40,027 nucleotides of DNA from Caldifarciminota bacterium (GTDB taxonomy: Bacteria > Hydrothermota > Tepidihabitantia > SM23-42). Position numbers and translations under genes: made by a program. The notes below the pieces were generated by a model. That model saw only the letters and a list, made by a program, of their open reading frames with translations. It was not told where the DNA came from and did not search any database. The stretch spans positions 1,593,929-1,633,955 of the forward strand of contig CP070834.1 in the NCBI GenBank assembly GCA_020341755.1. Direction: 5' to 3'. Position 1 is the stretch's first letter; every line of letters begins with the position of its first letter. Positions 1 through 7,381 of the stretch are shown here, in pieces.

Positions 1-28
1 GTCAGAGACGCTCGCTAAAAGAATAAGC

Positions 29-1003
29 ATGGCTGGAATAAAGCAGATCGAATCTCCGGTCGATGGCATTATCAAGAAAATAGACACGGTTTTAGGCGTC
101 ATGATTATCAGGGAGATACTGGAGAGGCCGGATGTGCCGATTATTATCGATCTTACTGAGAAATTCAAAGATCCAAAAAGGGATTTCAGAAAATATGTTT
201 TAAGAAAAGAAGGAGATAGAGTCGAATACGGTCAGACAATAGCAGGCATTAAAATTATGCCAAAAATACCAATGTACACAAAAAAGGTCGTAGCGCCGTG
301 TGCAGGGACTATTATCGAGATCGATTATGAAAATGGAAAGATCAGCATTCAAAAAGATTTTCCCACCACTGAATTGAAGGCACATTATTGGGGAAGAGTT
401 AGCAAGGTCATTCCCCAATACGGAGCAGAATTAGAATTTAGTGGATATGTTCTGGAAGGTACCTTTGGTACCGGTGATTTTGCCTGGGGAAAACTAGTAC
501 GCAGCGACACAGATGTGAAAGATAATATCATATTTGTTGAATATCCATCTAACAATCATATTGAAAGCATTATTAGGTTAAAGCCTGCCGGTATTATTAT
601 TGGTTCGATTGATTATAAAGGTATTGAATTTCTGAAAAAAAATCATATTACCTCAGTAATAGTTGAGGGATTCGGTAAACTGGACGTACCTGAAGATCAT
701 AAGAATTTCTTTGCGCAGTCAACTGGACGAAATATTGTTTTGAAAGCGTCAACCCAGGTAAGAGCGGGAGTGGTGAGACCGAAAATAATAATACCATCAG
801 ACGAAGAATATTTTGAATGTAAAACACCAACAGAAAAAGTGAAGGTGATTTGGGGACAGTATTATGGAAAAACCGGAGTGATCAAGAAACAACCACATTT
901 TGGTAAAACGATCTCCGGCATAGAGACCTGGTTATGTGATGTTGAATGTGACGATGGTACGGTAATTACTCTTCCCATAAATAATCAGCAAATGATGCAA
1001 TAG
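29..1003 (+). CDS. Uncharacterised protein with lipoyl-like barrel-sandwich region and C-terminal KOW-like segment
   Basis: Function not recognised. The 324-residue product has no signal peptide or membrane segment. Residues about 62-107 (EGDRVEYGQTIAGIK, then VVAPCAGTIIEIDYENGKI) look like the beta-hairpins of a barrel-sandwich (biotinyl/lipoyl-like) fold, but I see no lysine in the usual modified hairpin-tip context. Residues about 280-297 (VIWGQYYGKTGVIKK) resemble a KOW motif, common in ribosome- or RNA polymerase-associated proteins. The middle (about 165-235) looks like an alpha/beta region with GIIIGS. A reading frame ending in TAA at bases 16-18 may be the tail of an upstream gene, so this could be the second gene of an operon cut by the window edge. 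The DNA is more AT-rich than the later genes. The coding call is good; function is open. Confidence 0.75.
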   Translation: MAGIKQIESPVDGIIKKIDTVLGVMIIREILERPDVPIIIDLTEKFKDPKRDFRKYVLRKEGDRVEYGQTIAGIKIMPKIPMYTKKVVAPCAGTIIEIDYENGKISIQKDFPTTELKAHYWGRVSKVIPQYGAELEFSGYVLEGTFGTGDFAWGKLVRSDTDVKDNIIFVEYPSNNHIESIIRLKPAGIIIGSIDYKGIEFLKKNHITSVIVEGFGKLDVPEDHKNFFAQSTGRNIVLKASTQVRAGVVRPKIIIPSDEEYFECKTPTEKVKVIWGQYYGKTGVIKKQPHFGKTISGIETWLCDVECDDGTVITLPINNQQMMQ

Positions 1004-1032
1004 CCAGATTGGCGTCACATCACTGATTATAC

Positions 1033-1060
1033 TTGACAAACAGGATTACATCACTATAAT
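1033..1060 (+). promoter_or_regulatory. Sigma70-type promoter for the 80-residue protein gene
   Basis: TTGACA at 1033-1038 and TATAAT at 1055-1060 are separated by 16 bases; both boxes match consensus perfectly. The start codon at 1072 lies 11 bases after the -10 box, so the mRNA leader would be only about five bases, with no room for a Shine-Dalgarno site. Confidence 0.8.
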
Positions 1061-1071
1061 GCTACACATAT

Positions 1072-1314
1072 ATGAATAACAAATCAGAACAGAAACCCAA
1101 AAACCCAGATGAAAAATTGCTCAAGAGAGCAGGTCTGGAGCATGAAGAATATGCGGGACTCAAGAAAGAATTCTATGAGAAATCCAAGGTCATTGCCGGC
1201 TTAAAACGCATTGCTAAAACATGCGTCGACTTCTGCCGCCGGACCGGCGGAAAATGTGAAACTCCAGAAAAACCAGCTGCGGATGTCAGCGAAAATCCGG
1301 ATACAAAAGAATAA
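1072..1314 (+). CDS. Small charged hypothetical protein with three cysteines
   Basis: The 80-residue product is not recognised. It is highly charged and helical in its first two thirds, has no signal peptide or membrane segment, and ends in a flexible Pro/Glu/Asp-rich tail. Three cysteines near the C-terminus (C51, C55, C62; CVDFC then GGKC) could bind metal or form a redox site, but the spacing fits no family I can name. It has its own consensus promoter immediately upstream and is the last plus-strand gene before the convergent envelope operon. The promoter placement makes it much more likely to be real than its length alone would suggest. Confidence 0.65.
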   Translation: MNNKSEQKPKNPDEKLLKRAGLEHEEYAGLKKEFYEKSKVIAGLKRIAKTCVDFCRRTGGKCETPEKPAADVSENPDTKE

Positions 1315-1362
1315 ACTAACACCGTAACACCGCATCAAAACACCATAGTCAGTGGGGTAAAA

Positions 1363-2022
1363 TCATTTCTTCATGAATATATAGCCTAAGCCCAATGACA
1401 TGCTCGGCAGTATATCACTCATATGCATATGTTCCTCACCCGATATAAATACCTGATATATATGACAGTTTACTTGCAGTTGTGAATACAGCCGGTCAGT
1501 AATCTTTATCTTCACACCCGTACTGACCACCGGTCTCAGGCTGATATTCGTTACCAGCGAGTCGTAGGTAGCGTCTGAATAATAATCGACATACACTTCT
1601 TGCAGTCGCATATATGATACACCCATGCCGGCTCCCAGATGATATTCAACATCAGCGGATAAACTACTGGTATACGCCATCTGAACACTAATATCCATGT
1701 ATGTCATGTGTAAATACTGTGGATCAAAAAAATGTAGACTGAAAAAAGCAAGATTCCTGGCATAGTCATAACTTCCAGACAGCGAGAGCATAACATGGCG
1801 CAGAGGCTGATATCTGATCCGACCACCTCCGCCCCAAATACAAGCCGGTAATGTGATCCCTCTATATGGCATCCAGTGTTCGAGGGTGAGATGCGTCCCT
1901 CCAAATATTTCCATGGACAAGGATTTTCTACATGACGGGATCTCAGGTTCAACAATCAGTGGTGCAGTTTGACTCAGGCATATACACATGCCAGCAAATA
2001 AAAGAATGATACACCTACACAT
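1363..2022 (-). CDS. Probable outer-membrane beta-barrel protein
   Basis: The 219-residue product starts with a short hydrophobic signal-like segment (CIILLFAGMCICLSQTA, cleavage probably near residue 19). The rest alternates polar and aromatic/hydrophobic residues as in amphipathic beta strands, and it closes with SLGLGYIFMKK, a typical last strand of small outer-membrane barrels. Its length suits an 8-10 stranded barrel of the OmpW/OmpX size class, but no specific family is recognised. A good Shine-Dalgarno site (AAGGAGGG) precedes the ATG. It is the last gene of the xerC operon, 55 bases after the preceding gene. Barrel identity is inferred from pattern, not from a motif. Confidence 0.65.
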   Translation of the reverse strand: MCRCIILLFAGMCICLSQTAPLIVEPEIPSCRKSLSMEIFGGTHLTLEHWMPYRGITLPACIWGGGGRIRYQPLRHVMLSLSGSYDYARNLAFFSLHFFDPQYLHMTYMDISVQMAYTSSLSADVEYHLGAGMGVSYMRLQEVYVDYYSDATYDSLVTNISLRPVVSTGVKIKITDRLYSQLQVNCHIYQVFISGEEHMHMSDILPSMSLGLGYIFMKK

Positions 2023-2077
2023 ACTCCCTCCTTAGTGTCCCCTTTTCTGCTGGCAGCGGTACAGCAGGAATATTTTT

Positions 2078-3298
2078 TTACCTGTCACCCTCTTTCCAGC
2101 GCATCCGCTCTTCATAGTAATTCCCATCTTTATCAAAACCAAACAGCACATATCCATGATCAATGGGCATTTTTCGTGTTTTTGGATCATACTCATGGTA
2201 TGTTATAATTCGCTTAATTTTCATAATGGGTAATGAAAAATCATCAGGGATTTGTTTTGGCACAACTTCCTCAAGAGCTTCCGGTTTTTTAAGCCTTCCG
2301 CATGAATCGAATAGCACCTGATACATACAGAATGCATTGTCTTCAGTTAATCCCATAACAGACAGCACAATATCGCCATTCGGCAAACCAGTAAAATCAA
2401 ACCCCTCATGAGAACTCCCAGACCCAGCAATTCCCATATGGACTCCAGGAATCCTTCGGAAAGCCGCTTGCGCGAGATCAATCTCATACGAATCGATCTT
2501 TTCCTTACCAGCAGTATCAACAAGAAAACATGCCACACGATTCGGCAAACCGCTCCATCCTTTCGGTTCATTATGAACAGGTTCACCATTAATACTGTGT
2601 ACACGACCGGCAACCAGGAAGTCATTCTGGGATGTCATCGTGATAACATTATCCTCAGAATCCAGATAATGTTTCATAAATTTTTCCCTTGGATATCGCG
2701 CGATCACTTTCATAACTGAACCAAAATGTGGCTTAACTTGAATGATTTCCGCATAATGCAGCCATGCATAACCAACTTCAGCAGCATAGACATTACCTGC
2801 ATTATCACGGACTATACTACATCTCTGGAAACTGATTTTAATACTATCTCGTACTACTGTATCATCAGTCAGATCTAACAACACTTTTTCTAATCGATAA
2901 CCCGGTGGATTGCTAAAAGCATGAACCATCTTACGTGCAACAATCAATACCTCATTGCGATCAATGAATAATATTGAATTTTCATCAAAAGCAGGAACCC
3001 CATAATGGTCATCTTTCCAAAATTCTAATTCCGTTTTTGGTATGAGCGTCTTTCCCTTTTCATCCAACACTTGGTAGAATGCTCTATATTCATATACAAA
3101 CATATCAGGAATTGGATAAATTCGTTCTACTTCATACCAGATGGCAAAAAAACCACCATTCGGACGTGTTATAATATGCGGATGACCGTTCACGGTCTGC
3201 TTCAAGCAAGAGAGCAGATTATTCAGTACACTGCCTCCACTGAAAGTAGTTAATACTAAACACAGAACGATCGATACAAGTAATTTTTTTCGCTTCAT
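2078..3298 (-). CDS. Secreted protein of unknown function, possible beta-propeller
   Basis: The reading frame is open from a GTG at 3337, but I prefer the ATG at 3298 because it places a classical signal peptide (MKRKKLLVSIVLCLVLTTFS) at the N-terminus; this gives about 406 residues. The mature part has repeated blocks such as RPNGGFFAIWYE, RDNAGNVYAAEVG, LDSEDNVITMTSQNDF, LPNGDIVLSVMG and DKDGNYYEERMRW, the rhythm seen in beta-propeller or sorting-type surface proteins. No catalytic motif is recognised. It follows the TPR gene by one base if the GTG is used, or about 40 bases with the ATG, and is probably co-transcribed with it. It is more AT-rich than the upstream operon genes. A periplasmic or surface location is inferred from the signal peptide. 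Confidence 0.65.
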   Translation of the reverse strand: MKRKKLLVSIVLCLVLTTFSGGSVLNNLLSCLKQTVNGHPHIITRPNGGFFAIWYEVERIYPIPDMFVYEYRAFYQVLDEKGKTLIPKTELEFWKDDHYGVPAFDENSILFIDRNEVLIVARKMVHAFSNPPGYRLEKVLLDLTDDTVVRDSIKISFQRCSIVRDNAGNVYAAEVGYAWLHYAEIIQVKPHFGSVMKVIARYPREKFMKHYLDSEDNVITMTSQNDFLVAGRVHSINGEPVHNEPKGWSGLPNRVACFLVDTAGKEKIDSYEIDLAQAAFRRIPGVHMGIAGSGSSHEGFDFTGLPNGDIVLSVMGLTEDNAFCMYQVLFDSCGRLKKPEALEEVVPKQIPDDFSLPIMKIKRIITYHEYDPKTRKMPIDHGYVLFGFDKDGNYYEERMRWKEGDR

Positions 3299-3338
3299 GC
3301 AGGTAATGGGATCAAGATCGTGTTGCCAATACGACACG

Positions 3339-5411
3339 CTAATCTTCGCCTACGGCGTTGAGTTGGGCAGTGGCTTTGTTTCGTATGCTTAACGAATTCG
3401 CGATCAGGCTCGCCTGGAGATAATATTCCCGTGCCTTGGGGCGGTCTGCGAGTTGTACCGAGGCATCACCTGCCCGAATCAGCGCGAGCGCGGCATCGTC
3501 ACGGCGCTGCTTGAAATACTCGCACGCAAGGAGATAATTCTTGCGTGCAGCAGGGAAATCCTCTATTTCGTAGTACAGATCACCGATCTGGACATATACT
3601 TCTGGTTTCTGTCCGACCTTTTTAAGCAAGCCGTTGAGTGCGCTGATCGCGTCATCATAATGTCCCTGCTTTTTATACAATCTTATCTTTATAAGATACG
3701 CGTCGAACAAGAACACCGAGGATGGGAATTTCTGGATGAGCCGGTCGACCATGGTTCCGGCTTCATTATTCTGACCGAGCTGCTCATAGATACGCGCTAT
3801 CTCCAATAGCGACTTTTCCTCATATTTCTCGTCATCCAGCAGCAGATTATAGTAATATAAAGCCGAATCAAACTCGGCCTCCTGAACATACAGACCGGCG
3901 AGTTCATCGGCAGCGAAAGAATGGTGTTCCTCTGCTGCCTCGCTCATGATGATATATTGATATGCCTGCTTGACCTCATCACGCTGCCCGAGTTCTTTGT
4001 GCACCTGCGCTTTTTTCAAACGCGCTCTGTGACCGATATCAGTATCTGGAGCCGTCTCTATGATCTTTTCCAGTTCTACCAGGCTCTGATATAATGCCTT
4101 TTTATCAAATAATATCGTGGCGACACGCAGACGCGTCGGCAGGAGTAGTGGTGAATCCGGATTTTCCTCAACGAACCGGCGCAGGGCATCAAGCAAGGTC
4201 GGTATCTGTTTTAGATAGTAACGGATTTCGTACATCCGCAGCCTTGACTGGGCTTCGATCTGCTGAGGCGGTTCATACTCAAGCACCCGGCTGTAGGCAT
4301 CGAATGCATTTCTGTATTCCTTTTTATCAAAATAGGCATCGCCAATACCCTTTTGTGCTGCTGGTGCGTAGATCGAATTCGGATACAGATTCACGAGATC
4401 GTTCCAGAACGTGATGGCATACTCATATTCCTTTCTGCGATAATTGATGGATGCAAGGATGAACGTGGAGCGGTCACCGAATTCTGAAAACGCGAACAGT
4501 TCGCGATGCCGCAGCAATTCTTCTTCGGAACGTCCCCATAATCCTAAAAAATAATCGGTCCTCCCCTTGTAAAAAAGGTACTCGTCCACGCTGTCGGGCA
4601 GCACCTTGAAATACACGGCAGCCGAATCATACCGTCCTTGATCACTGTAGGTCTTGCCGAGCAGGAAATATGCCTGGTCAGTCGGTGACCGGGCAAGGTA
4701 CTGCCGCAGATACGTACGTGCTCCTTCGACGTCACCGAGCGCGAGACTGACGTCCACTGCTTCCCACAGGCTTCGCGTCCTTACCAGTTCATCGTCACTC
4801 GTCTGGATGAGCGAATCAAGCAACTCCAGACTCGCCTCGTACTCCTCGACCCGCGCCAGTGTTAATGCCAATCCCATATCACGATACTGAGGGAAATATA
4901 GTACATCTGTGTACAGGGTGCGTGCCACATCGTAGTCACCAGCCACATATCGTTCATGCGCCTCCATGAGTTGATTATAGTCTGCGATATACTCGAGTAA
5001 CCATGTTTTTCGGTTAAAGGCAGGAGTGCCTTCAAAATACGACATTGCCGTGACAATACGGTTATGCTTCAATTCTATCAACCCAAGATAGTACCGTGTC
5101 TGCCAGATAGTCCGGTCCCGGTCATATGAAAGCTGGAAAAAATATGCTGCGTCGTCATACTGCTCGAGTTGATAATGTGCCACGCCGAGATAATGATATG
5201 TAACGGCGCTTTTATAGACGAGCGATAAAAGATAGTGTATGCTCTCTTCTATCTCACCATTGAACAGGGCAGAGACACCCGCCTCGTACACGGTCTGCTG
5301 GGACGGTATGATCTCCGCCATCATCGTATTACACCGGTAGGTTTCGGCTATGTCCGTATGCTGTAAACAGGTTTCACTGGTTAAAAGCAAGAGACACAGC
5401 ACGCTACTCAA
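3339..5411 (-). CDS. Large TPR-repeat protein, probably periplasmic
   Basis: The 690-residue product is almost entirely tetratricopeptide repeats. Examples are AVTYHYLGVAHYQLEQYDDA, DQAYFLLGKTYSDQGRYDSA, AQKGIGDAYFDKKEYRNA and VYVQIGDLYYEIEDFPAA, spanning about residues 40-680. Such proteins are scaffolds; the YbgF/BamD-like repeat style (gap between a structure and following helper repeats) suits envelope assembly, but this is inference. The frame opens with a TTG that overlaps the lipoprotein gene by eight bases; a GTG three codons later is an alternative. Either way a hydrophobic stretch (VLCLLLL) leads, suggesting export. It sits between a lipoprotein and a secreted protein, supporting an envelope role. 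Confidence 0.8.
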   Translation of the reverse strand: MSSVLCLLLLTSETCLQHTDIAETYRCNTMMAEIIPSQQTVYEAGVSALFNGEIEESIHYLLSLVYKSAVTYHYLGVAHYQLEQYDDAAYFFQLSYDRDRTIWQTRYYLGLIELKHNRIVTAMSYFEGTPAFNRKTWLLEYIADYNQLMEAHERYVAGDYDVARTLYTDVLYFPQYRDMGLALTLARVEEYEASLELLDSLIQTSDDELVRTRSLWEAVDVSLALGDVEGARTYLRQYLARSPTDQAYFLLGKTYSDQGRYDSAAVYFKVLPDSVDEYLFYKGRTDYFLGLWGRSEEELLRHRELFAFSEFGDRSTFILASINYRRKEYEYAITFWNDLVNLYPNSIYAPAAQKGIGDAYFDKKEYRNAFDAYSRVLEYEPPQQIEAQSRLRMYEIRYYLKQIPTLLDALRRFVEENPDSPLLLPTRLRVATILFDKKALYQSLVELEKIIETAPDTDIGHRARLKKAQVHKELGQRDEVKQAYQYIIMSEAAEEHHSFAADELAGLYVQEAEFDSALYYYNLLLDDEKYEEKSLLEIARIYEQLGQNNEAGTMVDRLIQKFPSSVFLFDAYLIKIRLYKKQGHYDDAISALNGLLKKVGQKPEVYVQIGDLYYEIEDFPAARKNYLLACEYFKQRRDDAALALIRAGDASVQLADRPKAREYYLQASLIANSLSIRNKATAQLNAVGED

Positions 5412-5841
5412 GCGGCACCTCGGATGTGAATATTTTGGTCAGTTGTTTGGCATCCAGATCATATACGAATTGCAACTGACAGCCGGCAAACACTGGATGA
5501 TCGGGCAATCTCGCAAAATAGCGGAGTATTAACTCACCCTGTGTTTCATCGACCATCGCGAATTTGAATTTGTATGTCCTGAGTCTATCAACAGGGAAGT
5601 ATTTTCCCGTCATGACCATGAGCAGGTCCTCGTGCGCCTCGATCTCTCGGCGAATCATATCAACGGTCTCCTTATACTCAGCACCGTCACGCAGGAACCG
5701 CGTCGTGCCTGTATACCGCCCCTGATACACGCTGGACAGATCGCCCTCATCGATCTTCTGCAGGAGGGTCTTCCGGCTGCACCCGGTCGTGGCAATGGCT
5801 ACTATGATGAGTGCTGACAGCAGAATAAGCTGACGCTTCAT
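5404..5841 (-). CDS. Small predicted lipoprotein
   Basis: The 145-residue product begins MKRQLILLSALIIVAIATTGC. A basic n-region, hydrophobic core and a lipobox-like end at C21 predict lipid modification and anchoring. The -3 residue is Thr rather than Leu, so the lipobox is not ideal. The mature part is small, with IDEGDLSSVYQGRYTGTT and charged beta-rich stretches. No family is recognised. Its ATG overlaps the xerC stop codon as ATGA, a coupling arrangement, and its end overlaps the start of the TPR gene, so the three are almost certainly translated from one mRNA. It may be the membrane anchor or partner of the TPR protein. Confidence 0.7.
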   Translation of the reverse strand: MKRQLILLSALIIVAIATTGCSRKTLLQKIDEGDLSSVYQGRYTGTTRFLRDGAEYKETVDMIRREIEAHEDLLMVMTGKYFPVDRLRTYKFKFAMVDETQGELILRYFARLPDHPVFAGCQLQFVYDLDAKQLTKIFTSEVPLE

Positions 5842-6725
5842 TCGGCCCTCGGGTGTTTCTTGTCGTAGATCTTTTTCAAACGATCTCTGGTTAAATGGGT
5901 GTATATCTGTACCGTCGAAAGCGAAGCATGGCCGAGTAGTTCCTGAACCGCTCGCAGATCAGCACCGTGTTCGAGCAGATGCGTAGCAAAGGTATGACGC
6001 AAGAGATGCGGATTCGTACCGGCTGCCTTTGCCACCCGCAGCAGATACTTGCGCACAATACGCTGCAGCGACCGCGTGCTCAAACGTCCGCCCCGGTAAT
6101 TTAAAAACAGTGCCGGTACGCGTGGAGCAGTAGTCTTCTTCTGCGATGAACCTTTTCTCACTTTCAGATAATCCAGTACTGCGAGTTCAGCGGACCGGCC
6201 GATCGGCAGTATACGTTGTTTGTTACCCTTACCCTTCACCTTGATCTCATCTTTATTGAAATCCAGGTCTTTGACATCAAGGCCGACCAATTCTGCTGCC
6301 CTGAGACCGCAGCTATACAGCACTTCCATGATCGCCCGGTCGCGTGGATTGGTCACCTGCAGGGCTTGCTCGACCTGTTCATAGGTTAAAAATCCCGGTA
6401 AATGCTTCTTGGTTTTCGGGGTTTTGATAACTAGAGCAGGATTATCGGTTATGACACCGGTTCGTTTCAGGAAACGGAAAAAGGACTTGATAGTCGACAA
6501 TCTACGAGCAACTGAGCGAGCATCCAGACCGTGCCGTAGCGAAAAACTCACGAAGAACATGATCGCATTCTTATCGACCTCTCCAGCCTTTTGAATCCTC
6601 AAGAAATCAAAGAACTGTTCAAGATCTGATTGGTATGCCCGTGATGTATGCCTGGAATAGTTCTTCTCTTTCTGGAGATATTGTATGAAATCATTCACAT
6701 GTGAGTACAAATCTTCTCTTTGCAT
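5838..6725 (-). CDS. xerC: Tyrosine recombinase XerC/XerD
   Basis: This 295-residue site-specific recombinase is the normal length for Xer proteins, which resolve chromosome dimers at dif. The N-terminal SAM-like core-binding domain covers residues about 8-90. The catalytic domain shows all active-site residues: R142 (CGLRAAEL), K166 (VKGKGNKQ), H240 and R243 (HLLRHTFATHLL), H266 (LLGHASL) and the nucleophile Y275 (VQIYTH). There is no sign of an integron or phage nearby, so it is most likely the housekeeping enzyme; XerC and XerD cannot be told apart by eye. It heads the envelope operon, with its stop codon overlapping the lipoprotein start. Its own promoter lies 17 bases upstream. Confidence 0.93.
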   Translation of the reverse strand: MQREDLYSHVNDFIQYLQKEKNYSRHTSRAYQSDLEQFFDFLRIQKAGEVDKNAIMFFVSFSLRHGLDARSVARRLSTIKSFFRFLKRTGVITDNPALVIKTPKTKKHLPGFLTYEQVEQALQVTNPRDRAIMEVLYSCGLRAAELVGLDVKDLDFNKDEIKVKGKGNKQRILPIGRSAELAVLDYLKVRKGSSQKKTTAPRVPALFLNYRGGRLSTRSLQRIVRKYLLRVAKAAGTNPHLLRHTFATHLLEHGADLRAVQELLGHASLSTVQIYTHLTRDRLKKIYDKKHPRAE

Positions 6726-6742
6726 GAAGAACCTGTACCTAA

Positions 6743-6770
6743 ATTTTAACGGCTTTTATCACATTGTCAA
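6743..6770 (-). promoter_or_regulatory. Promoter of the xerC-envelope operon
   Basis: Read on the minus strand: TTGACA at 6770-6765, 16-base spacer, TAAAAT at 6748-6743. The xerC ATG follows 17 bases after the -10 box, giving a leader of about ten bases without an obvious Shine-Dalgarno site. Confidence 0.75.
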
Positions 6771-6820
6771 TATTACATAACGAGGGAAAACGTACTGAGA
6801 TACCTATCAAATCTTATTTG

Positions 6821-6856
6821 AAAAAAATGGGGATGAATAGCTCATCCCCATTTTTG
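6821..6856 (-). terminator. Rho-independent terminator of the HU gene
   Basis: GGGGATGA (6829-6836) and TCATCCCC (6842-6849) form a perfect 8-bp stem with the five-base loop ATAGC. On the minus strand the stem is followed by a run of U (bases 6827-6821 are all A on the plus strand), as expected just after the HU stop codon at 6875. A shorter T-run on the plus side is present too, but no plus-strand gene leads into it. Confidence 0.9.
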
Positions 6857-6874
6857 TATGAGAAGAAAAAATCT

Positions 6875-7147
6875 TTACCGTACTTGCTGCTTCAACTCAC
6901 GGCCGGGCTTGAACTTTGGTGCCCGTCTTGCCGGTACGTTGATTGTCTCTCCGGTGCGAGGATTGCGGGCGGTTCTCGCCTTTCTCTTCGCTACCGAGAA
7001 TGTGCCAAATCCTACCAGCGCGACTCTGTCACCTCTTTTCAAGGCTGCTGTCACATTCTCCACAAATGTATCGAGTGCGATATTCGCCGCTCTCTTTGAA
7101 ATCTTTGCCTTTGCCGCGATTTTCTCGATCATTTCAGCTTTCGTCAT
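6875..7147 (-). CDS. hup: HU-family histone-like DNA-binding protein
   Basis: The 90-residue product carries the HU/IHF signature: the helical dimerisation half (TKAEMIEKIAAKAKISKRAA), GDRVALVGFGTF, and the DNA-binding arm region with ARTARNPRTGETINVPARRA followed by PKFKPGRELKQQV. It compacts chromosomal DNA as a dimer. I choose the second ATG at 7147 rather than the one at 7153: the strong Shine-Dalgarno site AAAGGAGGT (7164-7156) lies eight bases before 7147 but only two before 7153, and MTKAE is the usual family start. It is a single-gene unit with its own promoter and terminator. Confidence 0.95.
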   Translation of the reverse strand: MTKAEMIEKIAAKAKISKRAANIALDTFVENVTAALKRGDRVALVGFGTFSVAKRKARTARNPRTGETINVPARRAPKFKPGRELKQQVR

Positions 7148-7155
7148 CTGCATTC

Positions 7156-7207
7156 ACCTCCTTTCTGTACGACTAGCTAATTATAACAACAATTCTAAGT
7201 TTGTCAA
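7156..7207 (-). promoter_or_regulatory. HU promoter and Shine-Dalgarno site
   Basis: On the minus strand, TTGACA (7207-7202), a 16-base spacer and TATAAT (7185-7180) are followed by a short leader carrying AAAGGAGGT (7164-7156). This is the clearest leadered, Shine-Dalgarno type unit in the window and contrasts with the leaderless pfkA promoter on the other side of the same intergenic region. Confidence 0.85.
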
Positions 7208-7230
7208 GCCCCAAATAACGCTCTGGCAAT

Positions 7231-7280
7231 GCTTTGCGAGGAACCTCTCGGGAGACTTAAGTAAGACTTAGCTTTGCGAG
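7231..7280 (+). repeat. Pair of 10-base direct repeats between HU and pfkA
   Basis: GCTTTGCGAG occurs at 7231-7240 and again at 7271-7280, 40 bases apart, with AGACTTA also doubled between them around 7253-7270. The pair lies upstream of the pfkA -35 box and behind the HU promoter, so it could be a binding site for a regulator; no known operator is recognised. Confidence 0.45.
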
Positions 7281-7348
7281 CACCATGCTACACTTTTTCA
7301 TCAAATTATCGCTTATCCAGAGTCCTGCTGCGCAATGCTTGTCTACGA

Positions 7349-7376
7349 TTGACATTCCTGCGCATGCGGTTATAAT
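7349..7376 (+). promoter_or_regulatory. Leaderless promoter of pfkA
   Basis: TTGACA (7349-7354), a 16-base spacer and TATAAT (7371-7376) are consensus. The GTG start codon at 7382 begins after exactly six bases, so transcription would start at or next to the first base of the start codon. Confidence 0.85.
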
Positions 7377-7381
7377 ACCAT

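Noticed and set aside
2047-2067. Hairpin CTGCTG / CAGCAG before the barrel gene
   Set aside because: Short stem, no U-run, and it lies inside an operon; no sign of an attenuator.
5838-6725. Integrase of a mobile element or integron
   Set aside because: Length and motifs fit housekeeping Xer; no att repeats, gene cassettes or phage genes are near.
7201-7290. tRNA-like look of the stretch ending GCGAGCACCA
   Set aside because: No matching acceptor stem, no T-loop sequence and no anticodon arm could be folded; the ACCA is chance.
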